A DNA stretch of 64,000 bases from Enterobacteriaceae bacterium UBA7338 (GTDB lineage: Bacteria; Pseudomonadota; Gammaproteobacteria; Enterobacterales; Enterobacteriaceae), in contig DKPJ01000016.1 in the NCBI GenBank assembly GCA_002480085.1, positions 120,972 to 184,971 on the forward strand, given 5' to 3'. Under the pieces are notes generated by a model. It ran no database searches and was not told the origin of the DNA. It worked only from the letters and a program-made list of their open reading frames with translations. Of the stretch, positions 36,190 to 44,436 are shown piece by piece; positions within the stretch are counted from its first letter, which is position 1, and each line of letters begins with the position of its first letter. The translations under genes were made by a program, and so were the position numbers.

Positions 36190-36810
36190 ATGACAACCCC
36201 GACGTTTGACACTATCGAAGCACAGGCAAGTTACGGTATCGGCCTGCAGGTAGGCCAGCAGCTGAGCGAGTCTGGCCTCCAGGGCCTGCTGCCGGAAGCG
36301 CTGGTTGCCGGTATTGCCGACGCGCTGGCAGGTAAACAGCCTGCTGTGCCGGTGGATGTTGTTCATCGTGCGCTGCGTGAAATTCACGAGCGTGCCGATG
36401 CGGTGCGTCGCGAACGCTTTGCCGCGATGGCGGAAGAGGGCGTGAAGTACCTGGACGAGAACCGCGAGCGTGAAGGCGTGAACAGCACCGAATCCGGCCT
36501 GCAGTTCCGCGTGATCAAGCAGGGCGAGGGCGCTATCCCGGCGCGTACCGACCGCGTGCGCGTACACTACACCGGTAAGCTAACGGACGGTTCGGTTTTT
36601 GACAGCTCCGTGGCCCGTGGCGAACCGGCTGAGTTTCCGGTTAACGGCGTGATCCCAGGCTGGATCGAAGCCCTGACCCTGATGCCGGTCGGCTCGAAGT
36701 GGGAGCTGACCATTCCGCAGAACCTGGCCTACGGCGAGCGCGGTGCGGGCGCATCAATTCCGCCGTTCAGCACCCTGGTGTTTGAAGTCGAGCTGCTGGA
36801 AATCCTGTAA
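36190..36810 (+). CDS. fklB: FKBP-type peptidyl-prolyl isomerase FklB
   Basis: 206 residues from ATG 36190 (AAAGGAAAATCC upstream), the exact E. coli FKBP22 length; an in-frame start at 36082 would cross the promoter. N-terminal dimerisation helices (1-90) and FKBP domain (about 110-206) with VRVHYTGKLTDGSVFDSS and the pocket segment GVIPGWIEAL and LAYGERGAG. It catalyses cis-trans isomerisation of prolyl bonds in the cytoplasm. Confidence 0.97.
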   Translation: MTTPTFDTIEAQASYGIGLQVGQQLSESGLQGLLPEALVAGIADALAGKQPAVPVDVVHRALREIHERADAVRRERFAAMAEEGVKYLDENREREGVNSTESGLQFRVIKQGEGAIPARTDRVRVHYTGKLTDGSVFDSSVARGEPAEFPVNGVIPGWIEALTLMPVGSKWELTIPQNLAYGERGAGASIPPFSTLVFEVELLEIL

Positions 36811-37123
36811 CGCTGCTAAACGATTCCTCTCTCCACATGGGGGGAGGAAGCGATACATCCGCATATCCTCCACTCTTTACAGAAATGTCGATACTTAATC
36901 TTGCAAATGCATTTTTTGCGTGTATTTTTGTGAGCCAAATCCAGGTAGTGGTGTGATATCACACTCATTTTTAACATAAGTGTAACATTGCTTTTAAATC
37001 GCAGTATTCATCCCTCCGATTCTTACCTAATATCGATGAGTCCACATTCAGACGCCCTGCGGCGTCACGCAATGAAAGGCCAGAAGAGCCTCAACAACAC
37101 AGACAGGTACAGGAAATAAACAC
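36811..37123 (+). promoter_or_regulatory. cycA leader with candidate GcvB target
   Basis: 313 bases without a gene, AT-rich around 36880-37010. A CA-rich run CAACAACACAGACAGG at 37092-37107 lies just before the AGG ribosome site (37111-37113) and start. cycA is an established target of the small RNA GcvB, whose G/U-rich loop pairs with such CA-rich leaders. The exact pairing was not computed. No clear terminator for fklB is seen, apart from a weak repeat near 36825-36845. Confidence 0.5.
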
Positions 37124-38536
37124 ATGGTAGATCAGATCAAGGTCGCTACCGACGAGCAGGCTCCGGCCGAACAGTCGCTACGGCGTCAACTTACAAACCG
37201 TCATATCCAGCTTATTGCCATTGGGGGTGCCATCGGTACTGGGCTGTTTATGGGATCGGGTAAAACAATCAGCCTTGCCGGCCCGTCGATCATATTTGTT
37301 TATATGATCATCGGCTTTATGCTTTTCTTCGTGATGCGCGCCATGGGCGAGCTGCTGCTGTCGAACCTTGAGTACAAGTCGTTTAGCGACTTTGCCGCCG
37401 ATCTGCTCGGCCCGTGGGCGGGCTACTTTACCGGCTGGACCTACTGGTTCTGCTGGGTGGTGACCGGCATGGCGGACGTGGTGGCCATCACCGCCTACGC
37501 CCAGTTCTGGTTCCCCGGCCTGTCGGACTGGGTCGCCTCGCTGGCGGTGATCGGGCTGCTGCTGAGCCTTAACCTGGCGACGGTGAAGCTGTTCGGCGAG
37601 ATGGAGTTCTGGTTTGCGATGATCAAAATCGTTGCCATCGTGTCGCTGATTATCGTAGGCGTAGTCATGGTGCTGATGAACTTCCAGTCGCCAACCGGCG
37701 TCGAGGCCTCCTTTACCCACCTGTGGGATGACGGCGGCTGGTTCCCGAAAGGGCTGAGCGGCTTCTTTGCCGGTTTCCAGATCGCGGTCTTTGCCTTTGT
37801 CGGCATTGAGCTGGTGGGCACCACGGCGGCGGAGACCAAAGATCCGGAGAAATCACTGCCGCGGGCGATTAACTCTATCCCTATCCGTATCATTATGTTC
37901 TACGTCTTCGCGCTGATTGTGATCATGTCCGTGACGCCGTGGAGCTCCGTGGTACCGAACAAAAGCCCGTTCGTTGAGCTGTTCGTGCTGGTGGGCCTGC
38001 CGGCGGCGGCGAGCATTATCAACTTTGTGGTGCTGACCTCTGCGGCCTCCTCGGCAAACAGCGGCGTCTTCTCCACCAGCCGCATGTTGTTTGGCCTGGC
38101 CCAGGATGGCGTAGCGCCCAAGAGCTTCGGCAAGCTGTCGAAGCGTGCCGTCCCGGCCACCGGCCTGACCTTCTCCTGCATCTGCCTGCTGGGCGGCGTG
38201 GTGATCCTCTACGTTAACCCGAGCGTGATTGCGGCCTTCACCATGATCACCACCGTGTCGGCGATCCTGTTTATGTTCGTCTGGACCATCATTCTCTGCT
38301 CGTATCTGGTCTACCGTAAGCGCCGTCCGGAGCTGCACGCGAAGTCGATCTACAAGATGCCGCTGGGCAAGGTGATGTGCTGGGTATGCATGGCGTTCTT
38401 CGCCTTTGTACTGGTGCTGCTGACCCTGGAAGAGGATACCCGTCAGGCGCTGATCGTCACGCCGCTGTGGTTTGTGGTGCTGGGCGCATTCTGGCTGCTG
38501 GTTGGCAAGAAGCGCGTAGAGAGTTTCCGTAAGTAA
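37124..38536 (+). CDS. cycA: D-serine/D-alanine/glycine transporter
   Basis: 470 residues, family length. APC-superfamily proton symporter with about twelve membrane segments; RQLTNRHIQLIAIGGAIGTGLFMGSGKTI (about 20-48) holds the unwound substrate-binding segment. The protein imports glycine, D-alanine, D-serine and D-cycloserine, and L-alanine weakly. It follows a long leader with a candidate GcvB site; a REP hairpin lies after the stop. Confidence 0.97.
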   Translation: MVDQIKVATDEQAPAEQSLRRQLTNRHIQLIAIGGAIGTGLFMGSGKTISLAGPSIIFVYMIIGFMLFFVMRAMGELLLSNLEYKSFSDFAADLLGPWAGYFTGWTYWFCWVVTGMADVVAITAYAQFWFPGLSDWVASLAVIGLLLSLNLATVKLFGEMEFWFAMIKIVAIVSLIIVGVVMVLMNFQSPTGVEASFTHLWDDGGWFPKGLSGFFAGFQIAVFAFVGIELVGTTAAETKDPEKSLPRAINSIPIRIIMFYVFALIVIMSVTPWSSVVPNKSPFVELFVLVGLPAAASIINFVVLTSAASSANSGVFSTSRMLFGLAQDGVAPKSFGKLSKRAVPATGLTFSCICLLGGVVILYVNPSVIAAFTMITTVSAILFMFVWTIILCSYLVYRKRRPELHAKSIYKMPLGKVMCWVCMAFFAFVLVLLTLEEDTRQALIVTPLWFVVLGAFWLLVGKKRVESFRK

Positions 38537-38548
38537 GACAGTTTGTAT

Positions 38549-38574
38549 GCCCGGCAAGCGTAGCGCCGCCGGGC
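38549..38574 (+). repeat. REP element between cycA and ytfE
   Basis: GCCCGGC (38549-38555) and GCCGGGC (38568-38574) flank AAGCGTAGC, between the convergent ends of cycA and ytfE. It may serve as the transcription end for both. Confidence 0.8.
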
Positions 38575-38584
38575 AATACAAGGT

Positions 38585-39247
38585 TCACTCTCCCGCTAAT
38601 GCACGCGGGAAAAGCACGTTATTCTCCAGGCTGATGTGCTCCATCAGATCGTCAATCAGCTCGTTAATCCCGTTATACATCGCCTTCCACGTCGTGCAGG
38701 CCTCCGGCGGCGGCGTCACGTTATGGGTGGTGTGCTTGATCACCTCCAGCAGCTCGCCCGCCTCATCGTGCTCGCTCTCCATCACGCTGACCGGTCCCGC
38801 CGCATGGCTGCCCTGGCCCTGCTTGATCATCGGGAAGAGGATCCGCTCCTCCTTCATCATGTGACTGGTCAGCTCCTCATGCAGCATAGTGAGGTATTTG
38901 GCCAGCCCACGCGGCACGTTGGGCTTATCGGCATGAACGCGCTCAACCTTGGTGGCCTGGAGGATCAGCTCCGGCAGCTGCTCGCGGTGCCTGTCGTGAT
39001 AGCGGACGATGATGTGATCGATAATCTCGGCCAGCGGGGCTACGCGCCACTCCTTGTCTACTGGCTGCTCGGCCAGCTTCGCCAGCGCCGCCTCAATCTC
39101 TTCAACATTCAGCTCCTTGCGCTGGGCCGCACGGGCCAGCGTCTGCTTACCGCCGCAGCAGTAGTCCATATCGTACTGACGGAACAGAGCCGAAGCCCGG
39201 GGGATAGAGAGCGCCAGCTCACCTAAAGATTGGTCGCGAAAGGCCAT
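38585..39247 (-). CDS. ytfE: YtfE (RIC), di-iron protein for repair of Fe-S clusters
   Basis: 220 residues, family length. N-terminal ScdA-type domain with DYCCGG (about 30-35), then a hemerythrin-like four-helix bundle with iron-binding His and Glu residues (IIDHIIVRYHDRHREQLPEL, HEELTSHMMKEERILFPMI, MESEHDEAG, LEVIKHTTHN, HISLENNVLFPRAL). It restores Fe-S clusters after NO or peroxide damage. A perfect NsrR palindrome lies 26-49 bases upstream, and nsrR itself is at 3427 in this window. Confidence 0.97.
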   Translation of the reverse strand: MAFRDQSLGELALSIPRASALFRQYDMDYCCGGKQTLARAAQRKELNVEEIEAALAKLAEQPVDKEWRVAPLAEIIDHIIVRYHDRHREQLPELILQATKVERVHADKPNVPRGLAKYLTMLHEELTSHMMKEERILFPMIKQGQGSHAAGPVSVMESEHDEAGELLEVIKHTTHNVTPPPEACTTWKAMYNGINELIDDLMEHISLENNVLFPRALAGE

Positions 39248-39273
39248 AGCAGTTACCTCAATGTGTATATAAT

Positions 39274-39296
39274 AAGATGCATTTTAAATGCATCTT
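39274..39296 (-). promoter_or_regulatory. NsrR operator upstream of ytfE
   Basis: A perfect 11-1-11 palindrome: AAGATGCATTT (39274-39284), centre T, AAATGCATCTT (39286-39296). It matches the E. coli NsrR consensus shape and is placed at the ytfE promoter, a known NsrR target. Confidence 0.88.
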
Positions 39297-39358
39297 TAAA
39301 AAGAGGCTATAACCCTTTAGCGGCAGGGGTAAAAATGAGATGTACTTCACAATTATGT

Positions 39359-39385
39359 TCAAGATGCCGCCATACCTGCCGATAG
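39359..39385 (+). promoter_or_regulatory. Candidate FliA promoter for the second chemoreceptor
   Basis: TCAAGATG (39359-39366), 11 bases, then GCCGATAG (39378-39385): the -10 matches 7 of 8 consensus positions and the -35 about 5 of 8. It lies 40 bases upstream of the chemoreceptor start. Confidence 0.6.
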
Positions 39386-39425
39386 ATACAGGCCAGACAA
39401 AATCCTGCATCCAAAAAGGCAATAC

Positions 39426-41009
39426 ATGTTTAAACGTATGAAAGTCATTACCCTGCTGATTTCAGTCCTGCTGGCGCTTGGCGTCATGCAGGCGATCTCA
39501 GCCAGCGTGTTCATCACCGCGCTCAATAACGATAAAGATAATTTCAATGTCTCCCAGCTCTCCAGCCAGAACGTTGCTGAATTTACCGACGCCTGGATCA
39601 GCCTGAACCAGGCCCGCGTGACCCTCAACCGGGGCATGCTGCGTCTGCAAAGCAGCGAGGCGAGCCAGATCAACGGCGGGCAGCTCAGCGAGCTGGTTAC
39701 CATAGCGAAAAACCTGCTGGCGGACGCCCAGCGTCATTACGATATCTACTATGCGCTGCCGGAAACGCCGGGAATGGACGAGCATCTGGCCGACCGTCTG
39801 GAAGAGCAATATCGCAACTACTCTGCGACCCTCGCCCAGATGAATACCCTGCTGGCACAGGGCGATCTGGCTGGAATGTTCAAACAGAACGCCGAGCAGA
39901 AGCAGAAGGCAATGCAGGCGGTCTACCGCGAGTGGCGTAAGGCGCAGGCAGACCTGGCCAGCAAGGGCGTTAAAGATAACGAGAGCGACTACAAACGTAT
40001 CCTGTGGATCCTCTCTGCCATCATGCTGATGGTGATCGCCGTGATTATTACCAGCTGGATTGCGATGCGCCGCGTACTGCTTCAGCCGCTGGATGAGGTG
40101 CTCGGCCATATCCGCGCTATCGCCGCAGGCGATCTGACCCGGCCGATCGTCGCCGAAGGCAAAAACGAGATGGCGCTGCTGGCGCATAACGTGAAGGAGA
40201 TGCAGACGGCGCTGGCGAACACGGTGGGCGTGGTGCGTGACGGGGCCGACGTGATCTATACCGGGGCGAGCGAGATCTCTACGGGCAGCAACGATCTCTC
40301 CTCCCGTACCGAGCAGCAGGCGGCTTCCCTGGAGGAGACCGCGGCCAGCATGGAGCAGCTGACGGCTACCGTGAAGCAGAATGCCGACAACGCCCGCCAG
40401 GCCTCCCGTCTGGCGCTGGATGCCTCTTCTACCGCGAAGAAAGGCGGCAGCGTGGTAGAGAGCGTAGTGCGCACAATGGACGAAATCGCTACCAGCTCTA
40501 ACAAGATTGCCCAGATCACCAACGTGATTGACGGTATCGCCTTCCAGACCAACATCCTGGCACTGAACGCGGCGGTAGAAGCGGCGCGCGCGGGTGAGCA
40601 GGGGCGGGGCTTTGCCGTGGTGGCGGGAGAGGTGCGCACCCTCGCCCAGCGCAGTGCCCAGGCGGCGAAGGAGATCAAAGGCCTGATTGATGACTCCGGC
40701 GATCGGGTTGACGCAGGCTCCGCGCTGGTAAACCAGGCCGGGGAGACCATGGCGGAGATCGTCAGCGCTGTCACCCGCGTGACCGATATTATGGGCGAAA
40801 TCGCCTCCGCTTCTGATGAGCAGAGCCGCGGTATCGATCAGGTTGGCCAGGCGGTGGCAGAGATGGATCGCGTCACCCAGCAGAACGCCTCGCTGGTGCA
40901 GGAGTCTGCGGCAGCAGCGGCAGCGCTGGAGGAGCAGTCTGCCCGCCTGAGCGAAGCGGTAGCGGTGTTTAAAACGACCCGTCGCCAGGCAGATATGGCT
41001 AACGCTTAA
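39426..41009 (+). CDS. Methyl-accepting chemotaxis protein, Tar/Tsr-like
   Basis: 527 residues. Membrane segment 1 (about 7-29), periplasmic four-helix TarH-like sensor (about 35-190, with conserved SLNQARVTLNRGMLRLQ), membrane segment 2 (about 192-214), HAMP (about 215-265), and signalling domain with methylation helices (STGSNDLSSRTEQQAASLEETAASMEQLTATV) and hairpin tip DGIAFQTNILALNAAVEAARAGEQGRGFAVVAGEVR. The C-terminus ends in DMANA without a NWETF pentapeptide. Ligand unknown. AAGG precedes the ATG and a FliA-type promoter is visible. It is an extra gene between ytfE and ytfF. Confidence 0.94.
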   Translation: MFKRMKVITLLISVLLALGVMQAISASVFITALNNDKDNFNVSQLSSQNVAEFTDAWISLNQARVTLNRGMLRLQSSEASQINGGQLSELVTIAKNLLADAQRHYDIYYALPETPGMDEHLADRLEEQYRNYSATLAQMNTLLAQGDLAGMFKQNAEQKQKAMQAVYREWRKAQADLASKGVKDNESDYKRILWILSAIMLMVIAVIITSWIAMRRVLLQPLDEVLGHIRAIAAGDLTRPIVAEGKNEMALLAHNVKEMQTALANTVGVVRDGADVIYTGASEISTGSNDLSSRTEQQAASLEETAASMEQLTATVKQNADNARQASRLALDASSTAKKGGSVVESVVRTMDEIATSSNKIAQITNVIDGIAFQTNILALNAAVEAARAGEQGRGFAVVAGEVRTLAQRSAQAAKEIKGLIDDSGDRVDAGSALVNQAGETMAEIVSAVTRVTDIMGEIASASDEQSRGIDQVGQAVAEMDRVTQQNASLVQESAAAAAALEEQSARLSEAVAVFKTTRRQADMANA

Positions 41010-41019
41010 CCGATAAATC

Positions 41020-41149
41020 GCCGGGCGGCACTGCGTTTGCCCGGCCTACGTTGGGCGCGGAGCGGCTTGTAGGCCCGGTAAGCGTAGCGCCACCGGGCGT
41101 TATTGTTGATGCTGCAATGCCGGGCGGCACTGCGTTTGCCCGGCCTACT
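41020..41149 (+). repeat. BIME cluster of three REP units
   Basis: Two identical 30-base direct copies (41021-41050 and 41119-41148, beginning GCCGGGCGGCACTGCG and ending TTGCCCGGCCTAC) flank an inverted REP at 41068-41098 (TGTAGGCCCGGTAAGCG and GCGCCACCGGGC). They separate the convergent chemoreceptor and ytfF. The last unit contains the ytfF stop codon. Confidence 0.88.
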
Positions 41150-42083
41150 GCACCGGTTTTCCCCTAACGGCTAAAGTCACGCCTACTACCAGCAGCAGAA
41201 TACCGGATGCCGTCAGCATAGGCGGCAGGCTCTGGCGTAGCAGGAAGGTATAGAGCAGCCCCGCGAGGGTTTCAAAGACAATTAGCGGGCCTAAAATTAC
41301 CGTCGGCAGCTTCTGGCTGGCGATATTCCAGCACAGCGCACCCACCCATGAGCAGAGCACGGCGATTGCCACCATCAGTCCAACAAATACCCCCGGGCGC
41401 GGGCCGAACGGCAGCATAAACTCAGGTTGCTGAGCGTCTAACCAGATGCACGCCGCTACGTAACCTACCAGGGAGACCGGTAAGGTTACTAATGCCTGTG
41501 CGGTCGCCCACATCATTGGGTTTTTATCCGGATTTTCCCGCAGCCAGCGGGCATTGCGCAGCGCATACCATGCCCAGCACACCACGGAGATCGCGGCCAG
41601 CAGGATCCCGGAGACATAACGCCATCCGCCCGCATCCGCGACACCATGCCGCAGCTCGGCAATGTTCACACACGCCAGACCGACAGCAATACAGGCCAGG
41701 GCGGGGACCATCTTCGACCACGCCAGCTTGCCATCACGATGGCTATAGAGCAGGTTGGCGAAGACCGGGATCACCACGGGCAGCGTACCGATAATCATGG
41801 TTGATACCGGCGCGCCGGTGCGCTGTATGGCGCTGGCCAGACAGGCGTAGTAGATCAGGTTGCCCATCATGGTCAGCGCCAGCGCGGTGAGCCAGTCCCG
41901 GCGGGTCAGCTTTAGCAGGCGTTTACGGCCCAGCCACGCCAGCGGCACGGCGATCAGTCCCAGCGCCAGGTAGCGTCCCATCGACTGCAACAGCGCCGGG
42001 TACTCCGGCACAATCAGTGGCCCGACAAAAATAAGCCCCCACATTAAACCTGCAAGCAGGGCATACAACACACCGCTAATCAT
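41145..42083 (-). CDS. ytfF: YtfF, DMT-superfamily inner-membrane transporter
   Basis: 312 residues from ATG 42083 (MISGVLYALLAGLMWGLIFVGP), the start used in E. coli; MEQM nine bases earlier and a TTG 21 bases earlier are alternatives. Ten hydrophobic segments in two EamA halves, with GAPVSTMIIGTLPVVIPVFANLLY (about 84-107) and ILGPLIVFETLAGLLYTFLL near the end. It is probably an efflux protein; substrate unknown. The stop TAG falls in the flanking REP (GTAGGCCGGG), so the natural C-terminus may have been replaced. Confidence 0.92.
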   Translation of the reverse strand: MISGVLYALLAGLMWGLIFVGPLIVPEYPALLQSMGRYLALGLIAVPLAWLGRKRLLKLTRRDWLTALALTMMGNLIYYACLASAIQRTGAPVSTMIIGTLPVVIPVFANLLYSHRDGKLAWSKMVPALACIAVGLACVNIAELRHGVADAGGWRYVSGILLAAISVVCWAWYALRNARWLRENPDKNPMMWATAQALVTLPVSLVGYVAACIWLDAQQPEFMLPFGPRPGVFVGLMVAIAVLCSWVGALCWNIASQKLPTVILGPLIVFETLAGLLYTFLLRQSLPPMLTASGILLLVVGVTLAVRGKPVQ

Positions 42084-42158
42084 CTGTTCCATCCATTTAT
42101 TCAAGTCTGCATGCAGTGTAGGAAGGCAGCGAACGGCCGTATTGTACGAGATTGCGCA

Positions 42159-42983
42159 TTAGCGCCGGGCCACCTGTTTCTGGTAGCGCACCGGCGTGAT
42201 GCCGTAGCGACGGGTAAAGGTGCGGGTGAGGTGCGACTGATCGGTCAGGCCAGTAACGGCGGCCACGTCGGCGGCGGGCATCCCTTGCGTCAGAAAAGCC
42301 TTGGCTCGCCACAGGCGGATCGCCATCAGCATCTGGTGCGGCGTGACGTGATAGTGAGCTTTGAACTGGCGCTGGAAGTGGTACGGACTCAGGGAAACGA
42401 CCTGCGCCAGCTCGTCCAGCGTCAGGGTGCGCATATAGTTGTCGTGCAGGTAGTCGCGCACGCGCTCAAAGCGGTGCGCCCCCTCAGCCTGCGCGGGTGC
42501 ATGGCGAGCCAGCGGGCGGAAGGTATCAATCAGATCCAGCAGTATCCCCTGCTGGGCCAGCGGATCGTCGCTGTGCCAGAGGTGGTGGATCAGGGTGCCA
42601 ATCTGCTGCGCGCGCAGCGGATCGTAGCGGGTGGCGTCGGCAAACCACCAGTGGCGGACGCCGGTGACCTGCTCCAGCAGATCCGGCTCAAGGTAGATCA
42701 TGCGGTAGCGCCAGCCGCCATCGGCTGCCGCCTCGCCGGTATGCAGCTCATCGGGATTCATGGTCACCACCGAGCGGGCCGGGGCAACGTGCTGCGCGCC
42801 GCGATAGCGAAAACGCTCCGCGCCAGCTTCTATGGTGCCGATGCCAAAGGCTTCGTGAGTATGCGGCTCAAAAGCGTAGCGGGAGATATGGGCATGATAC
42901 AGCTCCACGCCGGGAAACTGCGGCAGATGGCGAAAGCGGGCGCTGTCTCTTTCATCGCTGAACTGCTCCGGTACACCTTGCAC
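42159..42983 (-). CDS. AraC-family transcriptional regulator
   Basis: 274 residues. N-terminal AraC-type cupin sensor (about 15-150, HTHEAFGIGTIEAGAERFRYRG) and two C-terminal helix-turn-helix units (about 170-270, LTLDELAQVVSLSPYHFQRQFKAHYHVTPHQML and DVAAVTGLTDQSHLTRTFTRRYGITPVRYQ). It lies 75 bases upstream of ytfF on the same strand and probably controls that exporter. This pairing of AraC regulator with an EamA transporter is common. It is an extra gene relative to E. coli; the inducer is unknown. Confidence 0.88.
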   Translation of the reverse strand: MQGVPEQFSDERDSARFRHLPQFPGVELYHAHISRYAFEPHTHEAFGIGTIEAGAERFRYRGAQHVAPARSVVTMNPDELHTGEAAADGGWRYRMIYLEPDLLEQVTGVRHWWFADATRYDPLRAQQIGTLIHHLWHSDDPLAQQGILLDLIDTFRPLARHAPAQAEGAHRFERVRDYLHDNYMRTLTLDELAQVVSLSPYHFQRQFKAHYHVTPHQMLMAIRLWRAKAFLTQGMPAADVAAVTGLTDQSHLTRTFTRRYGITPVRYQKQVARR

Positions 42984-43063
42984 TGGCTCTCTCCACGCGG
43001 GTCATCGCTTCATTATCAGCAATGACCCGCCGGGATGCTACAAAAATTAACGACCTTGTAACC

Positions 43064-43912
43064 TCAAACGATAGCGCGGATGCTGTCATGAATCGGCGTG
43101 GTAGGGCGGCCAATCAGCTTGCTCAGCGTGCGGCTGTCGTCAAACAGACCACCTTTTGCAGCACCAACGTCCGAGTCCGCAAGCAGATTAGCGAACGCCT
43201 CCGGCAGGCCTGCCCCTTTCAGCGCTTCAGCAAAGTCAGCTGCGCTGAGGTTTTGATATTCCACCGGTTTGCCACTCTGCTTGCTCAGCTCCGCCGCCAG
43301 CTCGCTGAGGGTCCAGGCCTCATCGCCTGCCAGCTCATACACCTTGCCCGCATGGCCTTCGCTGCTTATCACCTTAGCCGCCGCCGCCGCATAGTCAGCC
43401 CGAGTGGCGGAGGCGATTTTGCCCTCCCCGGCGGAGCCGATAAATACGCCGTGCGCCAACGCCGCCGGGGCGCTGGCCAGGTAGTTTTCGCTATACCAGC
43501 CGTTGCGCAGCAGAGCATAGGGGATGCCCGCGGCGGCCAGGTACTGCTCGGTATCCACATGCTCAACGTGCAGGCCCAGCGGGGAGCGATCGGCATGCAG
43601 CAGGCTTGTGTAGGCGATGAATTTCACGCCTGCCGCCTTCGCCGCGTCGATGACGTTACGGTGCTGGCTAGCGCGCTGGCCCACTTCGCTGGAGGAGATC
43701 AGCAGCAGCTTCTCAACGCCCTCAAGGGCGGCGGTGAGCGCCGCCTGGTCGCCATACTCCGCCTGGCGCACGGTGATGCCCTGCTGAGCCAGAGCTTCGG
43801 CTTTCGCCGGGTTACGCACAACGGCCACCAGCTGGCTGGCAGGGACGGTTTTCAGCAGTTCGGTAAGGGTAAGCTGGCCCAGATGGCCGGTGGCACCGGT
43901 AATTGCGATCAT
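43064..43912 (-). CDS. qorB: NAD(P)H:quinone oxidoreductase 2
   Basis: 282 residues, NmrA-type atypical short-chain dehydrogenase. The N-terminal Rossmann motif is ITGATGHLGQLTLTELLK; then VVRNPAK for NADP recognition and FIAYTSLLHAD with LLRNGWYSENYLA. It reduces quinones with NADPH and has been proposed to act in redox stress. It is divergently placed from qorR, with an 83-base control region between them. Confidence 0.94.
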   Translation of the reverse strand: MIAITGATGHLGQLTLTELLKTVPASQLVAVVRNPAKAEALAQQGITVRQAEYGDQAALTAALEGVEKLLLISSSEVGQRASQHRNVIDAAKAAGVKFIAYTSLLHADRSPLGLHVEHVDTEQYLAAAGIPYALLRNGWYSENYLASAPAALAHGVFIGSAGEGKIASATRADYAAAAAKVISSEGHAGKVYELAGDEAWTLSELAAELSKQSGKPVEYQNLSAADFAEALKGAGLPEAFANLLADSDVGAAKGGLFDDSRTLSKLIGRPTTPIHDSIRAIV

Positions 43913-43960
43913 ATGATTCTCCTTCTTGTCGGTAGTGAGTTATGGCACACTAGCACCCTA

Positions 43961-43983
43961 ACTAACTTTTAGTAAGTACGTAC
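43961..43983 (+). promoter_or_regulatory. Candidate QorR operator between qorB and qorR
   Basis: ACTAA-CTT-TTAGT (43961-43973) and the palindrome GTACGTAC (43976-43983) lie together just upstream of qorR. HxlR-family regulators bind short palindromes in such divergent gaps. No consensus is known to me, so this is a guess from symmetry and position. Confidence 0.35.
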
Positions 43984-43995
43984 AAAAAGGTAAGT

Positions 43996-44388
43996 ATGAA
44001 AATAACTAACGCACCCCAAACGCTGAGCGAACGGCTGCGTGAAGGCAATCTGTTCGCCGAGCAGTGCCCCTCCCGCGACGTGCTTAAGCATCTGACCAGC
44101 CGCTGGGGCGTGCTGGTGATGGTGGCCCTGCGCGACGGCACGCACCGCTTTAGCGATCTACGCCGCAAGATGGGTGGCGTCAGTGAGAAGATGCTGGCGC
44201 AAACCCTACAGTGGCTGGAGCAGGACGGCTTTATCAACCGCGTAGCTTATCCGGTGGTGCCGCCGCACGTTGAGTACAGCCTGACGCCGCTGGGGGAAGA
44301 GGTGAGCGAGAAAGTCGCCGCGCTCGCCGACTGGATAGAGCTGAACCTGCCGGAGGTGCTGGCGAGGCGCGACGAGCGGGCGGCGTAG
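43996..44388 (+). CDS. qorR: HxlR-family redox regulator QorR (YtfH)
   Basis: 130 residues. HxlR winged helix: NLFAEQCPSRDVLKHLTSRWGVLVMVALRDG with one Cys (CPSR) near residue 22, RFSDLRRKMGGVSEKMLAQTLQWLEQDGFI as recognition region, and VEYSLTPLGEEV. Relatives sense quinones or electrophiles through this Cys. It is divergent from qorB, its probable target. AAAGGTAAGT precedes the ATG. Confidence 0.92.
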   Translation: MKITNAPQTLSERLREGNLFAEQCPSRDVLKHLTSRWGVLVMVALRDGTHRFSDLRRKMGGVSEKMLAQTLQWLEQDGFINRVAYPVVPPHVEYSLTPLGEEVSEKVAALADWIELNLPEVLARRDERAA

Positions 44389-44400
44389 GGGGAGGAGATC

Positions 44401-44433
44401 GCCGGGCGGCGGCATTCGCCTGGCCCGGCCTAT
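44401..44433 (+). repeat. REP element between qorR and cpdB
   Basis: GCCGGGCGGCGGCATTCG and CTGGCCCGGCCTATGG form the REP hairpin at the convergent ends of the two genes. Confidence 0.8.
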
Positions 44434-44436
44434 GGG

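Noticed and set aside
41020..41149. CRISPR-like direct repeats
   Set aside because: Only two direct copies flanking an inverted one, all with the REP hairpin and GGCCTAC ends, so this is a BIME.
42111..43025. Long open frame opposite the AraC regulator
   Set aside because: Antisense shadow; the minus-strand frame has two clear helix-turn-helix units and the plus-strand frame has no recognisable features.
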